Assembly (NCBI GenBank): GCA_017625535.1
Contig: JAGAKR010000015.1
Span: forward strand, 62,001-126,000
Direction of reading: 5' to 3'
Length of the DNA stretch: 64,000 bases
DNA from: Bacteroidales bacterium
Lineage (GTDB): Bacteria > Bacteroidota > Bacteroidia > Bacteroidales > UBA932
A program made the position numbers and the translations under genes. A model generated the notes under the pieces. That model worked only from the letters and a program-made list of their open reading frames with translations. It searched no databases and was not told the origin of the DNA. Position 1 is the stretch's first letter. Each line of letters opens with the position of its first letter. Shown here in pieces: positions 34,774 to 43,634 of the stretch.

Positions 34774-37653
34774 ATGAAGCAAAAATTATGCCTGGCCTTT
34801 GCAATTGCAATTTCATTTATGGCCAACTTCATATATGCACAGACACAGGATGTGCAGCAACTCCCTGCAGACCCAAGGGTAAAGACGGGCAAACTGGCCA
34901 ACGGACTCACATATTATATTGTGAAGAATGATGCTGTAAAGGGGCATGCGGATTTTGCCATAGCGCAGAAGGTTGGCACCTCGCTTGAAGAGAGCAGCCA
35001 GAAGGGGATGAGCAGGATGCTTGAACTCCTCTCTGTGCGCGGGACCAGGAATTTTACCGATTCCACAATTGTAAAGTACCTCAACTCAATAGGTGTACCT
35101 ACAAAGAATATGGTATTCCAGACAAATGCGGATGACATTGTGTATACTATAGAGAATGTCCCTGTGGCAAGGCAGAACACAATGGATTCAACTCTCCTTA
35201 TACTTTACAACTGGATGGCCAGCATAAACATAGATGAGGAGGACATTGCACGTACAATGCCTATGCTCAAGAACAGCCTTATAGAAGAGTGGGATGCACA
35301 GAAGAGGGTAGATGACAAACTCATTAAGGAGCTTTATCCAAAGAGCCCATATGCAAAATCCATAACAATTGATCAGATAAACGGCCTGGAAGGGTATTCT
35401 TCAAAAGAACTGAGGAATTTCTATTACAAGTGGTTCAGACCCGATCTTCAGGCTGTATTTGTAGTGGGGGATGTGGATGCGGCAAAAGTGGAGACACAGA
35501 TAAAATCAATTTTTGCAACTATCCCGAAACCTCTGAAGGCTGAGAAGAGGGACTGGTACAAGCCAAAGATGACAAAGGGTACACAGGTGTTCATAGAAAA
35601 AGACCCGGAGTACAACAAGACATCAATTTCAATACATTTTCTCAGGGAACCGCTTGTTGCAAAATACAAACTTACCAGTGTCCCTTATATAGAGACATAC
35701 TTTGATGGTGCAATATCGTCCCTTCTGCTGCAGAGGATACAGCAAGGGATTGTGGAGCAGAATCTCCCTATCTCAAATGTTACCATAGAGAGGGGGCAGT
35801 TTATGGATATGACAAATATGGGCACATTCTCAATATCCTTTGAGACATTGCCGGGCACAGTATACTCTGCCATATCATTTATGAGCGGTGAGATAAACAG
35901 GCTGGCCAGATACGGTTTCAACAACCAGGAGTTTGCAAGTTCCAGGGAGATCCACTTCAGGGAACTGGAGAACATATATGACAACAGGTTCTCACAGCCG
36001 AATTCAGTGTTTATGAAACGTGTAAAGGATCATTATCTGCAGGGGCTCTCGCTTGCAAGCATAGAGATGCATTTTGAGATAATGAAAGAGATATTGTATT
36101 CTCTCAAGACAGAGCAGCTGAACAGTTATGCAACCGCTCTTCTTGGGCAGAAGGAGGGGGTTGTAATCTCCTGCAATATGCCGCAGGCCGATGGCGTGGA
36201 GGACTTGTCTGTAGAGAGGGTACAGAATTCATTTGAGAATTCTCTCTCAAAATCTGAATACAAAGGCAAGGGGAATGAACTGGTGGTATGGCCAAAATAT
36301 GTTGCTGCAGGGGCTGCCGGGACAATCCTGAACCAGACAACGGACCCTATTTCAGGTGCGGTTGTATATACCCTTTCAAATGGTATAAAAGTAATATACA
36401 AACAGACAGAAGGCGCATCGGATACAATGTTCTTCAGGGCTGTGAGCAAAGGGGGAATCTCTGTAATGAAGGAGAATTTTGGAAGGGAGATCTCTTTCTA
36501 CATAAGTGACATTGCAAATCTGAGCGAGATTGACGGACTCCCAAGATCTGTGTGGGAGAAACTTTTCTCATACAACAATCTGTCACTCAACACAACAATA
36601 AACAGCCATCTTGAGATGCTTGAGGGGTATAGCGGTCCGGCAAGCCTGGAGAAGCTGTTCCATCTTATAAATCTGAACTTCACAAAGCGCAAAAGTGACT
36701 TCAGTTCATTTGAGATTTACAGGAAAGGAAAAGGTTATGAGGCACTTTACCGCAATCTTTCACCCAAGAATGTGTTTGAGGATTCTGTAAGGTATTACAA
36801 CAGCAGCAACAAGAGGCTGGTTCCTGTGTACTCAAAGGAGTATGTGGACAAAATGGATTACCTTAAGATACACAGGGCAATAGAGGGCAGATTTGCAAAT
36901 CCTGCAGATTTTGTATTCATTTTTGCCGGCAAGGCAGATCCTGCAGAGTTCAGCGGGTATGTTATGAAGTATCTGGGTTCATTGGAGGCATCTGATGATA
37001 AAGAGGACTGGTTTGTAACACCGGATTATCCTGCAAAGGGAAGGGTTGAAAAACGTTTCCTTCACCAGATGGTGATACCCCGCACATTTGTAGATGTCAC
37101 AATCTCCTGCGGAATGCAGAATACCCAGAAAAACAGGGTATTGGGAGCATTCTTACAGGAATATCTGCAGGGTGTGCATTCAAATGGCAAAATGAAGGAA
37201 CTCTCTCCTAACGGTGTGGTAAATTCCAGAATGGAATACTATCCGGAAGAGATTTTTATGTGCAGGCACAGATTTGAGACAGACAGTGCAGGTTCTGTTG
37301 AGATATGCAATGAACTGAATGCAAAACTGCAGGCTGTGGCATATAATGGGATTGGACCGCAGGAGTTTGAAAAGTTGAAGGCCGGCCTTCTTAAGAAGAT
37401 GGAGGATTACAACAGGAGCAATGCTTACTGGCTGGATGTCTTTACAGACAGTTATCTGTTCGGACACAATTTCCACAACGGATATGCCGGTGAAATTGCA
37501 AAATCAACACCGGAGGAGTTCAAGAAATTTGTAGATATGGTTTACCGCAGGGGCAATATGATAACAGTTATATTGGAGGGTACAACGCAGGATGTGAATA
37601 CCCAGAACCTATTCAGGGAAAACCAGTTCATTAAAGAATTCTTTGATTTGTAG
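34774..37653 (+). CDS. M16 (pitrilysin)-like periplasmic protein, catalytic motif lost
   Basis: From ATG 34774 the product has 959 residues with a signal peptide (MKQKLCLAFAIAISFMANFI). It has two tandem M16 halves (about 25-480 and 530-955), like PqqL-type peptidases. The zinc motif HxxEH, expected in the first half, reads RMLEL at residues 81-85 in the context QKGMSRMLELLSVRGTRNF. Both histidines are replaced while the surrounding fold is kept. It therefore looks non-catalytic, perhaps a binding or chaperone subunit for an active homologue encoded elsewhere. The ORF is intact, with no frameshift. The DUF3109 gene follows after 3 bases. Confidence 0.85.
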   Translation: MKQKLCLAFAIAISFMANFIYAQTQDVQQLPADPRVKTGKLANGLTYYIVKNDAVKGHADFAIAQKVGTSLEESSQKGMSRMLELLSVRGTRNFTDSTIVKYLNSIGVPTKNMVFQTNADDIVYTIENVPVARQNTMDSTLLILYNWMASINIDEEDIARTMPMLKNSLIEEWDAQKRVDDKLIKELYPKSPYAKSITIDQINGLEGYSSKELRNFYYKWFRPDLQAVFVVGDVDAAKVETQIKSIFATIPKPLKAEKRDWYKPKMTKGTQVFIEKDPEYNKTSISIHFLREPLVAKYKLTSVPYIETYFDGAISSLLLQRIQQGIVEQNLPISNVTIERGQFMDMTNMGTFSISFETLPGTVYSAISFMSGEINRLARYGFNNQEFASSREIHFRELENIYDNRFSQPNSVFMKRVKDHYLQGLSLASIEMHFEIMKEILYSLKTEQLNSYATALLGQKEGVVISCNMPQADGVEDLSVERVQNSFENSLSKSEYKGKGNELVVWPKYVAAGAAGTILNQTTDPISGAVVYTLSNGIKVIYKQTEGASDTMFFRAVSKGGISVMKENFGREISFYISDIANLSEIDGLPRSVWEKLFSYNNLSLNTTINSHLEMLEGYSGPASLEKLFHLINLNFTKRKSDFSSFEIYRKGKGYEALYRNLSPKNVFEDSVRYYNSSNKRLVPVYSKEYVDKMDYLKIHRAIEGRFANPADFVFIFAGKADPAEFSGYVMKYLGSLEASDDKEDWFVTPDYPAKGRVEKRFLHQMVIPRTFVDVTISCGMQNTQKNRVLGAFLQEYLQGVHSNGKMKELSPNGVVNSRMEYYPEEIFMCRHRFETDSAGSVEICNELNAKLQAVAYNGIGPQEFEKLKAGLLKKMEDYNRSNAYWLDVFTDSYLFGHNFHNGYAGEIAKSTPEEFKKFVDMVYRRGNMITVILEGTTQDVNTQNLFRENQFIKEFFDL

Positions 37654-37656
37654 TAT

Positions 37657-38259
37657 ATGGTTACAAGAGACAGGTCATTCATTTTTGAGATAGACGGTTG
37701 TCTGGTCTCATCTGAGATACTTCAGGAATACTTTGCGTGTGATTTTGAAAAATGCCACGGATGCTGCTGCATCATTGGAGACAGCGGTGCTCCGCTGGAG
37801 GCATCAGAGGTGGATTCCTTCAGGAAGGAGTATGACAATTACAGCAAGTATATGACCCCTGAGGGAAGGTGCGCACTCCATAAACAGGGCTTTGGAGTAG
37901 TGGATTCAGACGGTGATCTTGTAACACCTCTTGTAAACAATGAAGAGTGTGTATATACCAGTTTTGACTCAAACCACAACTGCTTCTGTGCAACTGAACT
38001 TGCTTATTGCAAAGGGGAAAGCAAATTCCGCAAGCCTATATCCTGTGCCCTGTATCCGATAAGGGTGAGCGTATTGTCAAATGGGGTGCAGGCGCTTAAT
38101 CTGCACAGATGGGAGATATGCAAGTGTGCTTTTGAAAAGGGTAAAAAAGAAAAGGTTCCCGTTTACAAATTTTTACGGGAACCTATAATACGGAAATTCG
38201 GGGAGGATTTCTATTCTGCACTTGAGGCGGCGGCAATCAGCCTGCAGGCCTCTGAGTAA
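37657..38259 (+). CDS. DUF3109 cysteine-rich protein
   Basis: A 200-residue protein conserved in Bacteroidota. Cysteines cluster as CDFEKCHGCCCIIGD (about 28-42), CALHKQG, EECVYTSF, NCFCATELAYC, KPISCALYPIRV and EICKCAF, a pattern like the zinc/iron-cluster proteins of the YkgJ type. It is probably metal-binding; function is unknown. It begins 3 bases after the M16 gene, so is co-transcribed with it. Its last 49 bases overlap the convergent DUF2007 gene. Confidence 0.85.
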   Translation: MVTRDRSFIFEIDGCLVSSEILQEYFACDFEKCHGCCCIIGDSGAPLEASEVDSFRKEYDNYSKYMTPEGRCALHKQGFGVVDSDGDLVTPLVNNEECVYTSFDSNHNCFCATELAYCKGESKFRKPISCALYPIRVSVLSNGVQALNLHRWEICKCAFEKGKKEKVPVYKFLREPIIRKFGEDFYSALEAAAISLQASE

Positions 38260-38426
38260 TCTTCATCACTTACTGCCAGTTCAATGCACAGCAGGTCTGT
38301 ATTGCATACACCTGCCCACAAAGGGGTGTTTTCTCCAAGAACAGCCGCTTTTATGCCGGCATTCTCCAACATCCCTTTGGCAATGTTGGCACTGAAGGAA
38401 TCTGTAAATTTTTTGACAATTTTCAT
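38211..38426 (-). CDS. DUF2007 small protein (putative signal-transducing protein)
   Basis: A 71-residue protein beginning KIVKKFTDSFSANIAKGMLE, then NAGIKAAVLGENTPLWAG and IELAVSDEDYSEACRLI, the compact alpha-beta pattern of DUF2007 (GlnB-like fold). Function is unknown. It overlaps the end of the DUF3109 gene by 49 bases in antisense. Only 21 bases separate it from the membrane-protein gene upstream on the same strand. Confidence 0.8.
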   Translation of the reverse strand: MKIVKKFTDSFSANIAKGMLENAGIKAAVLGENTPLWAGVCNTDLLCIELAVSDEDYSEACRLIAAASSAE

Positions 38427-38447
38427 AGTGCCTCCTCTTTTATAGGG

Positions 38448-38921
38448 TTATTTTTCTTCCTCTTCCCTGCAGATGTACTCTATTCCACGTGAGAATCTGA
38501 GGACATCTTTCCTCAATCCCTCAATGGTTGCGGGATTGTCTGAAAAATCCAGTGTCACATAGTCTTCATATAAACGCAGAAGACGGAGGAAAGGATTTCT
38601 CAATTTGAAAGAAATTGAAGTTGCAGTTTCGGCTGCAATCACATAGTTTGCATTCCCGAACAGTTCAACAATCTCTTTTCTGTGCTCTTTCATATTTGAA
38701 ATGTACAAAGCCTTCTTCTGGAAACCCAGAGCTGGATATATTGCTGCAACTGCAACAAAGAAAGCCAGCATCTTGTATAAAGAACCGTCTACCATCAGCA
38801 TATCAATAAGTGTAAGCCCCTCAGGCTTTACAGAAAAATGGAATGTGAGGACCAGTATAATGCCGCACATAAAGGTAAAATAGAACAGGTACTTTACAGA
38901 TCTGATAATATACTTCATCAT
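38448..38921 (-). CDS. Small membrane protein of unknown function
   Basis: A 157-residue protein. Two membrane segments are visible (about 9-29, YLFYFTFMCGIILVLTFHF; about 48-66, MLAFFVAVAAIYPALGF). They are followed by a soluble C-terminal domain of about 90 residues (NMKEHRKEIVELFGNANYVI, then FLRLLRLYEDYVTLDFS). No named family is recognised with confidence. It lies between the ROK kinase gene (23 bases) and the DUF2007 gene (21 bases) on one strand, so the three probably form an operon. Confidence 0.7.
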   Translation of the reverse strand: MMKYIIRSVKYLFYFTFMCGIILVLTFHFSVKPEGLTLIDMLMVDGSLYKMLAFFVAVAAIYPALGFQKKALYISNMKEHRKEIVELFGNANYVIAAETATSISFKLRNPFLRLLRLYEDYVTLDFSDNPATIEGLRKDVLRFSRGIEYICREEEEK

Positions 38922-38944
38922 TTTATCTTTTATTTGGTTATTTT

Positions 38945-39943
38945 CTAAAATACTTTTCTCCTTGCAACAACTACGCTTTTCTTCTCTATTTCCTTTATTG
39001 CAAGGGCTGCCGCACCAAGTATAGGGGCATTCTCATATTCAAGTGAAGAAAAAGTGAGTTTTACCCTTCCCTTCCATAATGGGAGCACATTTTTCTCCAT
39101 TGCCCTTTTTGTAGGGAACATTATGAGGTCGCCGGCATTTGCCACTCCACCGCACAGGAATATGGCCTCCGGTGATACAACTGCAATAAGGTTGGCAAGT
39201 GCCGCACCAAGGTGCTCTCCTGCAATCTCAAATGCCTTCTTTGCTACGGGGTCACCCGCCTTTGCGGCAAAAGCAATCTCCTTGGAGGTAAGTTCGTTTT
39301 CAGGGATTTTGGAGAGTCTGCTCCCCTCACTGCTTCCCTGCAGAAGTTCCAGGGCAGTATTCTTTACCCCTTTTGATGAGGCATAACATTCCAGGCACCC
39401 TTTTCTGCCGCATCCGCAAGCCCTGCCGTTCTTTTTCTCAACAATTATGTGCCCCACTTCCCCGGCAAATCCGTCGTGCCCATAAAGGAGGTTCCCATCC
39501 ACAACAATACCGCTTCCAAGTCCGGTGCCAAGTGTTATTACCACAAAATGTTTCATCCCTTTTGCCCCACCGTATGTCATCTCTCCAATTGCAGCGGCAT
39601 TGGCATCGTTGGTTACCACTACGGGCTTGTTGTCGAACAGGGTGCTCAGTTGCTTTCCAAGAGGAAGCCTCCCTTTCCATATAAGGTTGGCTGCATTCTC
39701 AATGTCTCCTGTGTAGTAGTTGCTGTTCGGAGCCCCTACACCAACTGCTTCAATCGTGTGGGGGATATGGAGGCCTTCAGACAATATATCTATCTCATCT
39801 TTCAGCCTTGCAACATAATTCTTGAACTCTTTGTGGTCTGAGGTTGGAAAACTTGATTTAGCATAAATCTTGCCGAATTCATCAACAAGTGCCAGGGTGG
39901 TGGCAACCCTGTCTATATCAACACCGGCAACTAACCTTTTCAT
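38945..39943 (-). CDS. ROK-family sugar kinase (glucokinase-like)
   Basis: From ATG 39943 the protein has 332 residues. The ROK zinc motif is intact (CGCGRKGCLECYAS near residue 173), as are VVTNDANAAAIGEMTYG and GTGLGSGIVVDG. The N-terminal phosphate loop, usually DIGGTxT, reads GVDIDRVATTLALVDEFG, so the double glycine is replaced by Asp-Arg. A role in glucose or N-acetylhexosamine phosphorylation is likely from the family; the altered loop leaves catalytic efficiency uncertain. It is divergent from the coiled-coil membrane protein. Confidence 0.82.
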   Translation of the reverse strand: MKRLVAGVDIDRVATTLALVDEFGKIYAKSSFPTSDHKEFKNYVARLKDEIDILSEGLHIPHTIEAVGVGAPNSNYYTGDIENAANLIWKGRLPLGKQLSTLFDNKPVVVTNDANAAAIGEMTYGGAKGMKHFVVITLGTGLGSGIVVDGNLLYGHDGFAGEVGHIIVEKKNGRACGCGRKGCLECYASSKGVKNTALELLQGSSEGSRLSKIPENELTSKEIAFAAKAGDPVAKKAFEIAGEHLGAALANLIAVVSPEAIFLCGGVANAGDLIMFPTKRAMEKNVLPLWKGRVKLTFSSLEYENAPILGAAALAIKEIEKKSVVVARRKVF

Positions 39944-40003
39944 CTGGATTGGATTAAAAATGATATACACTGCTGTTTGTGGCGCAAATTTAATAAAAAT
40001 TGT

Positions 40004-40011
40004 TATTTTTG
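40004..40011 (+). promoter_or_regulatory. -7 element of the coiled-coil protein gene
   Basis: TATTTTTG lies 23 bases before the ATG at 40035. A TTTG at 39976-39979 is 24 bases upstream, too far for a good -33. The divergent ROK gene has CAAATTTA (a -7 box on the minus strand) at 39985-39992. Confidence 0.45.
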
Positions 40012-40034
40012 TACTTCATCTAAAAACAGTTGAT

Positions 40035-40895
40035 ATGGAGAACAATTACAAAAAGATAATTTATGCTTTGGCTGCAGTTGCAGTTATTCTTACAGGTGTA
40101 CTTATTTATGTATACATAGACAGAAACAGCATCATCAATGACCTCTCAATAGAGAAAGAGGACCTTACAGCGCAGATGGTGGAGTTGCAGAACGATTATG
40201 CAAACCTCTCAACTGCAAATGACACCCTTAATGCAGAGCTTATGCTTGAAAGGGAGAAGGTTGCGCAACTTATAGAGCGCGTGAAGAAGACAGAGGCAAG
40301 CAACAAGGCAAAACTCCTCAAATATGAGAGGGAGTTGGGTACCCTGAGATCAATAATGAGAGGCTACATAAAACAGATAGACTCACTCAACACTCTCAAC
40401 AACGAGTTGAGGGAGGCTGCTGCAGTGGCAAAACAGGAGGCCAAGAAGAGCAAGACCCAGTACGAGAACCTGAAGTCAACCACAGAGGAGTTGGGCAAAC
40501 AGGTTGAATTGGGTTCTGTAGTAAAAGGCCGCGGAATGACCGTCATTGGAGTAAACGGCAGCGGCAAAGAGACAGACCGCAGCAGCAGGGTTGCAAAACT
40601 CAAGGCCTGCATTAACCTTGTAGAGAACACAATTGCCAAGAAAGGCCCAAGAATCGTATACATAAGGGTAAAAGGTCCGGACGGAATCCTTATGACCCAG
40701 AACCCTATGCAGATGTTTACAGTGGCTGGAGAGGAGATGATCTACTCTGCATCAAGGGAGGTTGACTACCAGGGTGAAGAGGTGGAGATCTGCATCTACT
40801 TCGATTACGGTGAGCAGTTCACCAAAGGTGTATACAATGTGGAGGCCTACACAACAGAGGGCAAACTGGGAACAGCAGACCTCTTGTTGAAATAA
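40035..40895 (+). CDS. Membrane-anchored coiled-coil protein of unknown function
   Basis: ATG at 40035 gives 286 residues and removes an extension that would read back through the ROK gene. A single membrane helix (about 8-28, IYALAAVAVILTGVLIYVYI) is followed by a long coiled coil (about 32-150, DLTAQMVELQNDYANLSTAN onward). A globular C-terminal domain follows (about 170-286; CINLVENTIAKKGPRIVYIR, then EEVEICIYFDYGEQF). It may connect the inner membrane to a periplasmic partner. No catalytic motif is seen. hemW follows after 6 bases on the same strand. Confidence 0.75.
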   Translation: MENNYKKIIYALAAVAVILTGVLIYVYIDRNSIINDLSIEKEDLTAQMVELQNDYANLSTANDTLNAELMLEREKVAQLIERVKKTEASNKAKLLKYERELGTLRSIMRGYIKQIDSLNTLNNELREAAAVAKQEAKKSKTQYENLKSTTEELGKQVELGSVVKGRGMTVIGVNGSGKETDRSSRVAKLKACINLVENTIAKKGPRIVYIRVKGPDGILMTQNPMQMFTVAGEEMIYSASREVDYQGEEVEICIYFDYGEQFTKGVYNVEAYTTEGKLGTADLLLK

Positions 40896-40901
40896 ATTCA
40901 G

Positions 40902-42086
40902 GTGGCAGGCATATATGTACATATCCCGTTCTGCGGCCAGTTCTGCACCTATTGCAGCTTCTATTCTGTAAAGGGCAGGGGGTACAGGGAAAAATATATT
41001 GCAGCCCTGCACAATGAGATAGAGTACAGAAAACATTTCTTTAAAGATACAGGAGTTTCTCCCCGTACAATATATTTCGGGGGAGGAACTCCTTCCCTTT
41101 TTTCACCGGTGCAGTTGGGGGAACTGCTGCAGCACATAAAGGAAGCTTTCAATGCACAACCCCACGAGGTTTCAATAGAGGTTAATCCCGATGACATTAC
41201 GCCACAATATGCACTGCAGCTCCGTAATGCCGGATTCAACAGGGTGAGTATGGGGATACAGTCATTTGTAGATGAACACCTCAAATGGATGAACCGCAGG
41301 CACACTGCTGCGGAGGGGGAACGGGCATACCATAATCTGAGGGAGGCGGGATTCAGCAATATAAGCCTCGACCTCATATTCGGATACAGCGGGCTCACCC
41401 CGCATCTGTGGGAATACAACCTGAAAAAAATGGTTGAACTCTTCCCGGAGCACATCTCTGCGTACCAGATGAGCATTGAACCGGGGAGTGCCCTGGCCAG
41501 GATGTATGAGAAGGGGGAATACCACCTTGTTCCCGACGAAATATGCCTTAGGGAGTATACATTCCTGCAGGAATATCTGGCATCCAATGGATACACCCAA
41601 TATGAGGTGTCCAATTTTGCCCGTTGCAACCCTGCAGGGGAGTTTATGAAATCACATCACAACAGTTCATATTGGACCAAGGAACCTTACATTGGCTTGG
41701 GCCCTGCAGCACATTCATTCAACGGTGCAATAAGGAGTTGGAACAACCCAAGTGTTGCAAAATATTGCAGGTATTACAGCTCTCCTGAATTCTCTCCAAT
41801 ATCAGGTTGTGGAGAGCCGGAATCTGCAGCAAAGCTCCCGGCAGCGGTTGGCGGATTTGAGGAACTGCAGGGAAGGGACATTTTCAATGAATCTGTAATG
41901 CTTGGTCTCAGGACTGTTGCAGGGGTGGATCTGGGGAGGCTCAACCCTTTGATGCTTGATGAAGTGCGTGGGGAGATTGAACGCCATTGCAGGCTTGGGA
42001 ACCTTGTGCAGGAGGGGGACAAAATAAGAATCCCGTCCTGCAGACTCTTTGTCTCGGACGGGATAATAAGTGATTTGTTTGTATAG
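40902..42086 (+). CDS. hemW: HemW-type radical SAM haem chaperone
   Basis: The 394-residue protein starts with GTG. The radical SAM motif is at the very N terminus: CGQFCTYC (Cys11, 15, 18), without the extra cysteine CGCN seen in true HemN. GGGTPSLFSPVQL and NRVSMGIQSF are conserved. This points to HemW, which inserts haem into proteins, rather than coproporphyrinogen dehydrogenase. It is convergent with the fumarate reductase cytochrome gene, the stop codons being 6 bases apart. Confidence 0.88.
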   Translation: MAGIYVHIPFCGQFCTYCSFYSVKGRGYREKYIAALHNEIEYRKHFFKDTGVSPRTIYFGGGTPSLFSPVQLGELLQHIKEAFNAQPHEVSIEVNPDDITPQYALQLRNAGFNRVSMGIQSFVDEHLKWMNRRHTAAEGERAYHNLREAGFSNISLDLIFGYSGLTPHLWEYNLKKMVELFPEHISAYQMSIEPGSALARMYEKGEYHLVPDEICLREYTFLQEYLASNGYTQYEVSNFARCNPAGEFMKSHHNSSYWTKEPYIGLGPAAHSFNGAIRSWNNPSVAKYCRYYSSPEFSPISGCGEPESAAKLPAAVGGFEELQGRDIFNESVMLGLRTVAGVDLGRLNPLMLDEVRGEIERHCRLGNLVQEGDKIRIPSCRLFVSDGIISDLFV

Positions 42087-42092
42087 TTGTAT

Positions 42093-42761
42093 TTAGCAGC
42101 AGAAGCCGTTTGCAACCAAGTATGCTTTAACTGCAACTGCGATGAATACCAATACAATGATTGATGATACCACAATACCTATAACTTTCCATCTGCACAT
42201 CCAGATGTTGTTGTTCAAACCAAGTGTGTGGAATGCGCTCCAGAAACCGTGGTTCATGTGCAGCCAAAGAGCTACAAACCAAACGATGTAGATGATGAGA
42301 ACCCATAGAGGTTTGAAAGTCTGCTGTAGAAGGGCAGCACCATCGTGAGTGTACTCCTGGCCCAAGAACATAGGCAACTGCATTTTAGCCCAGAAGTGTG
42401 TAAGGTGGAATGCAAGTACTCCAAGAACAATGATACCAAGTACAAGCATATTCTTTGAAGCCCAGTCATCAGTTTTGGCTTTGTTGGCTACGGCATATCT
42501 TTGAGTACCTCTAGCCTTGTAGTTCATATAGTTGAGAACGAAAGCATAGATTATGTGGATTACAAAACCTGCTGCAAGAACCGGAACCATAACCGAAATT
42601 ACAGGCAAAGCCATGAACTCACAACCGGCGTTGAATGCCTCATCACTGATAAGTGACAAGCCGTTTACAAAAGCGTGAACGCACATAAATACGATAAGGA
42701 ACAAGCCGCTTATACTCATAATAAGCTTCTTTCCAATTGAAGATGTAAAGATATTAGCCAT
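42093..42761 (-). CDS. frdC: Succinate dehydrogenase/fumarate reductase cytochrome b subunit
   Basis: A 222-residue integral membrane protein with five helices. SIGKKLIMSISGLFLIVFM starts the family and histidines for haem b are visible (VHAFVNG, VIHIIYAF, LTHFWAK, LHMNHGFWSAFHTLG). This is the single-subunit, di-haem anchor found in Bacteroidota, coupling menaquinone to fumarate reduction. In relatives the A and B genes follow directly; here the gene ends against the convergent hemW and no A or B gene is present. Its own -7 box (CAAAGATA at 42830-42837) lies 68 bases upstream. Confidence 0.9.
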   Translation of the reverse strand: MANIFTSSIGKKLIMSISGLFLIVFMCVHAFVNGLSLISDEAFNAGCEFMALPVISVMVPVLAAGFVIHIIYAFVLNYMNYKARGTQRYAVANKAKTDDWASKNMLVLGIIVLGVLAFHLTHFWAKMQLPMFLGQEYTHDGAALLQQTFKPLWVLIIYIVWFVALWLHMNHGFWSAFHTLGLNNNIWMCRWKVIGIVVSSIIVLVFIAVAVKAYLVANGFCC

Positions 42762-42846
42762 ATCAAATGTTTGTATTAATAATAATTCTCAAGTCTGGCA
42801 GTCTGTTGTAGGATACTGCATTCGGAATACAAAGATAAACTCTTAG

Positions 42847-42877
42847 TTGCAATTTTCATAATCTTTGGCTACTTTTG
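42847..42877 (+). promoter_or_regulatory. Promoter of pyrH
   Basis: TTG at 42847-42849 and TACTTTTG at 42870-42877 are separated by 20 bases. The ATG is 25 bases further on. Confidence 0.7.
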
Positions 42878-42902
42878 TTTTACAATAAATCCAAAAAAAG
42901 AT

Positions 42903-43616
42903 ATGAAATACAACAGGATATTACTTAAACTCAGTGGCGAGAGCCTTGGTGGGGAGAAGGGCGTAGGACTGGATGTGGAGATGATGGCCCAATATGCCCG
43001 TGAGATAGCAAGAGTGGCAAAAGAGGGTGTGCAGATAGCAATAGTTATAGGCGGTGGAAACATCTTCAGGGGTGTTACCGGAGTAGGAAAGGGATTCAGC
43101 CGTGTAAAGGGTGACCAGATGGGTATGCTGGCAACCGTAATAAACAGCATAGGACTTTCAATGAGCATCAAATCCGAGGGTATAGAGGCTGAGGTGTTCA
43201 CTTCAACCCCAATGGAGCCTATGGCAAGATATTACGCAAAGGAGAAGGCCGTTGAGGTTATGGAGCGCGGTGGCGTGGCAATAATTGCAGGCGGTACCGG
43301 CAATCCGTTCTTCACAACAGATTCGGCATCGGCGCTCAGGGCGTGTGAGATAGAGGCGGATGCACTCCTCAAAGGCACAAGGGTTGACGGCGTATACACA
43401 GCAGATCCTGAGAAGGACCCTTCTGCAGTGAAATATGATGCCCTCACATTTGACAAAGCCCTTGCAGACAACCTAAGGATTATGGACCAGACAGCCTTTG
43501 CACTGTGCAAGGAGAACAATATGCCTATCATTGTATTTGATATGAACAAAGTCGGCAACCTGTTTGACCTTATGCAGGGTGGCAAGGTTGGTACAGTAGT
43601 TTCAAACAAGCAGTAA
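42903..43616 (+). CDS. pyrH: UMP kinase
   Basis: The 237-residue bacterial UMP kinase phosphorylates UMP to UDP. The amino-acid-kinase start YNRILLKLSGESLGGEKG, IVIGGGNIFRG near residue 42 and IIAGGTGNPFFTTDSA near 120 (phosphate and UMP contacts) are diagnostic. KVGTVVSN ends the protein. It shares a transcript with frr (18-base gap), a linkage conserved across bacteria. A good promoter lies just upstream. Confidence 0.96.
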   Translation: MKYNRILLKLSGESLGGEKGVGLDVEMMAQYAREIARVAKEGVQIAIVIGGGNIFRGVTGVGKGFSRVKGDQMGMLATVINSIGLSMSIKSEGIEAEVFTSTPMEPMARYYAKEKAVEVMERGGVAIIAGGTGNPFFTTDSASALRACEIEADALLKGTRVDGVYTADPEKDPSAVKYDALTFDKALADNLRIMDQTAFALCKENNMPIIVFDMNKVGNLFDLMQGGKVGTVVSNKQ

Positions 43617-43634
43617 ATTTTAATACCGTTAGAT

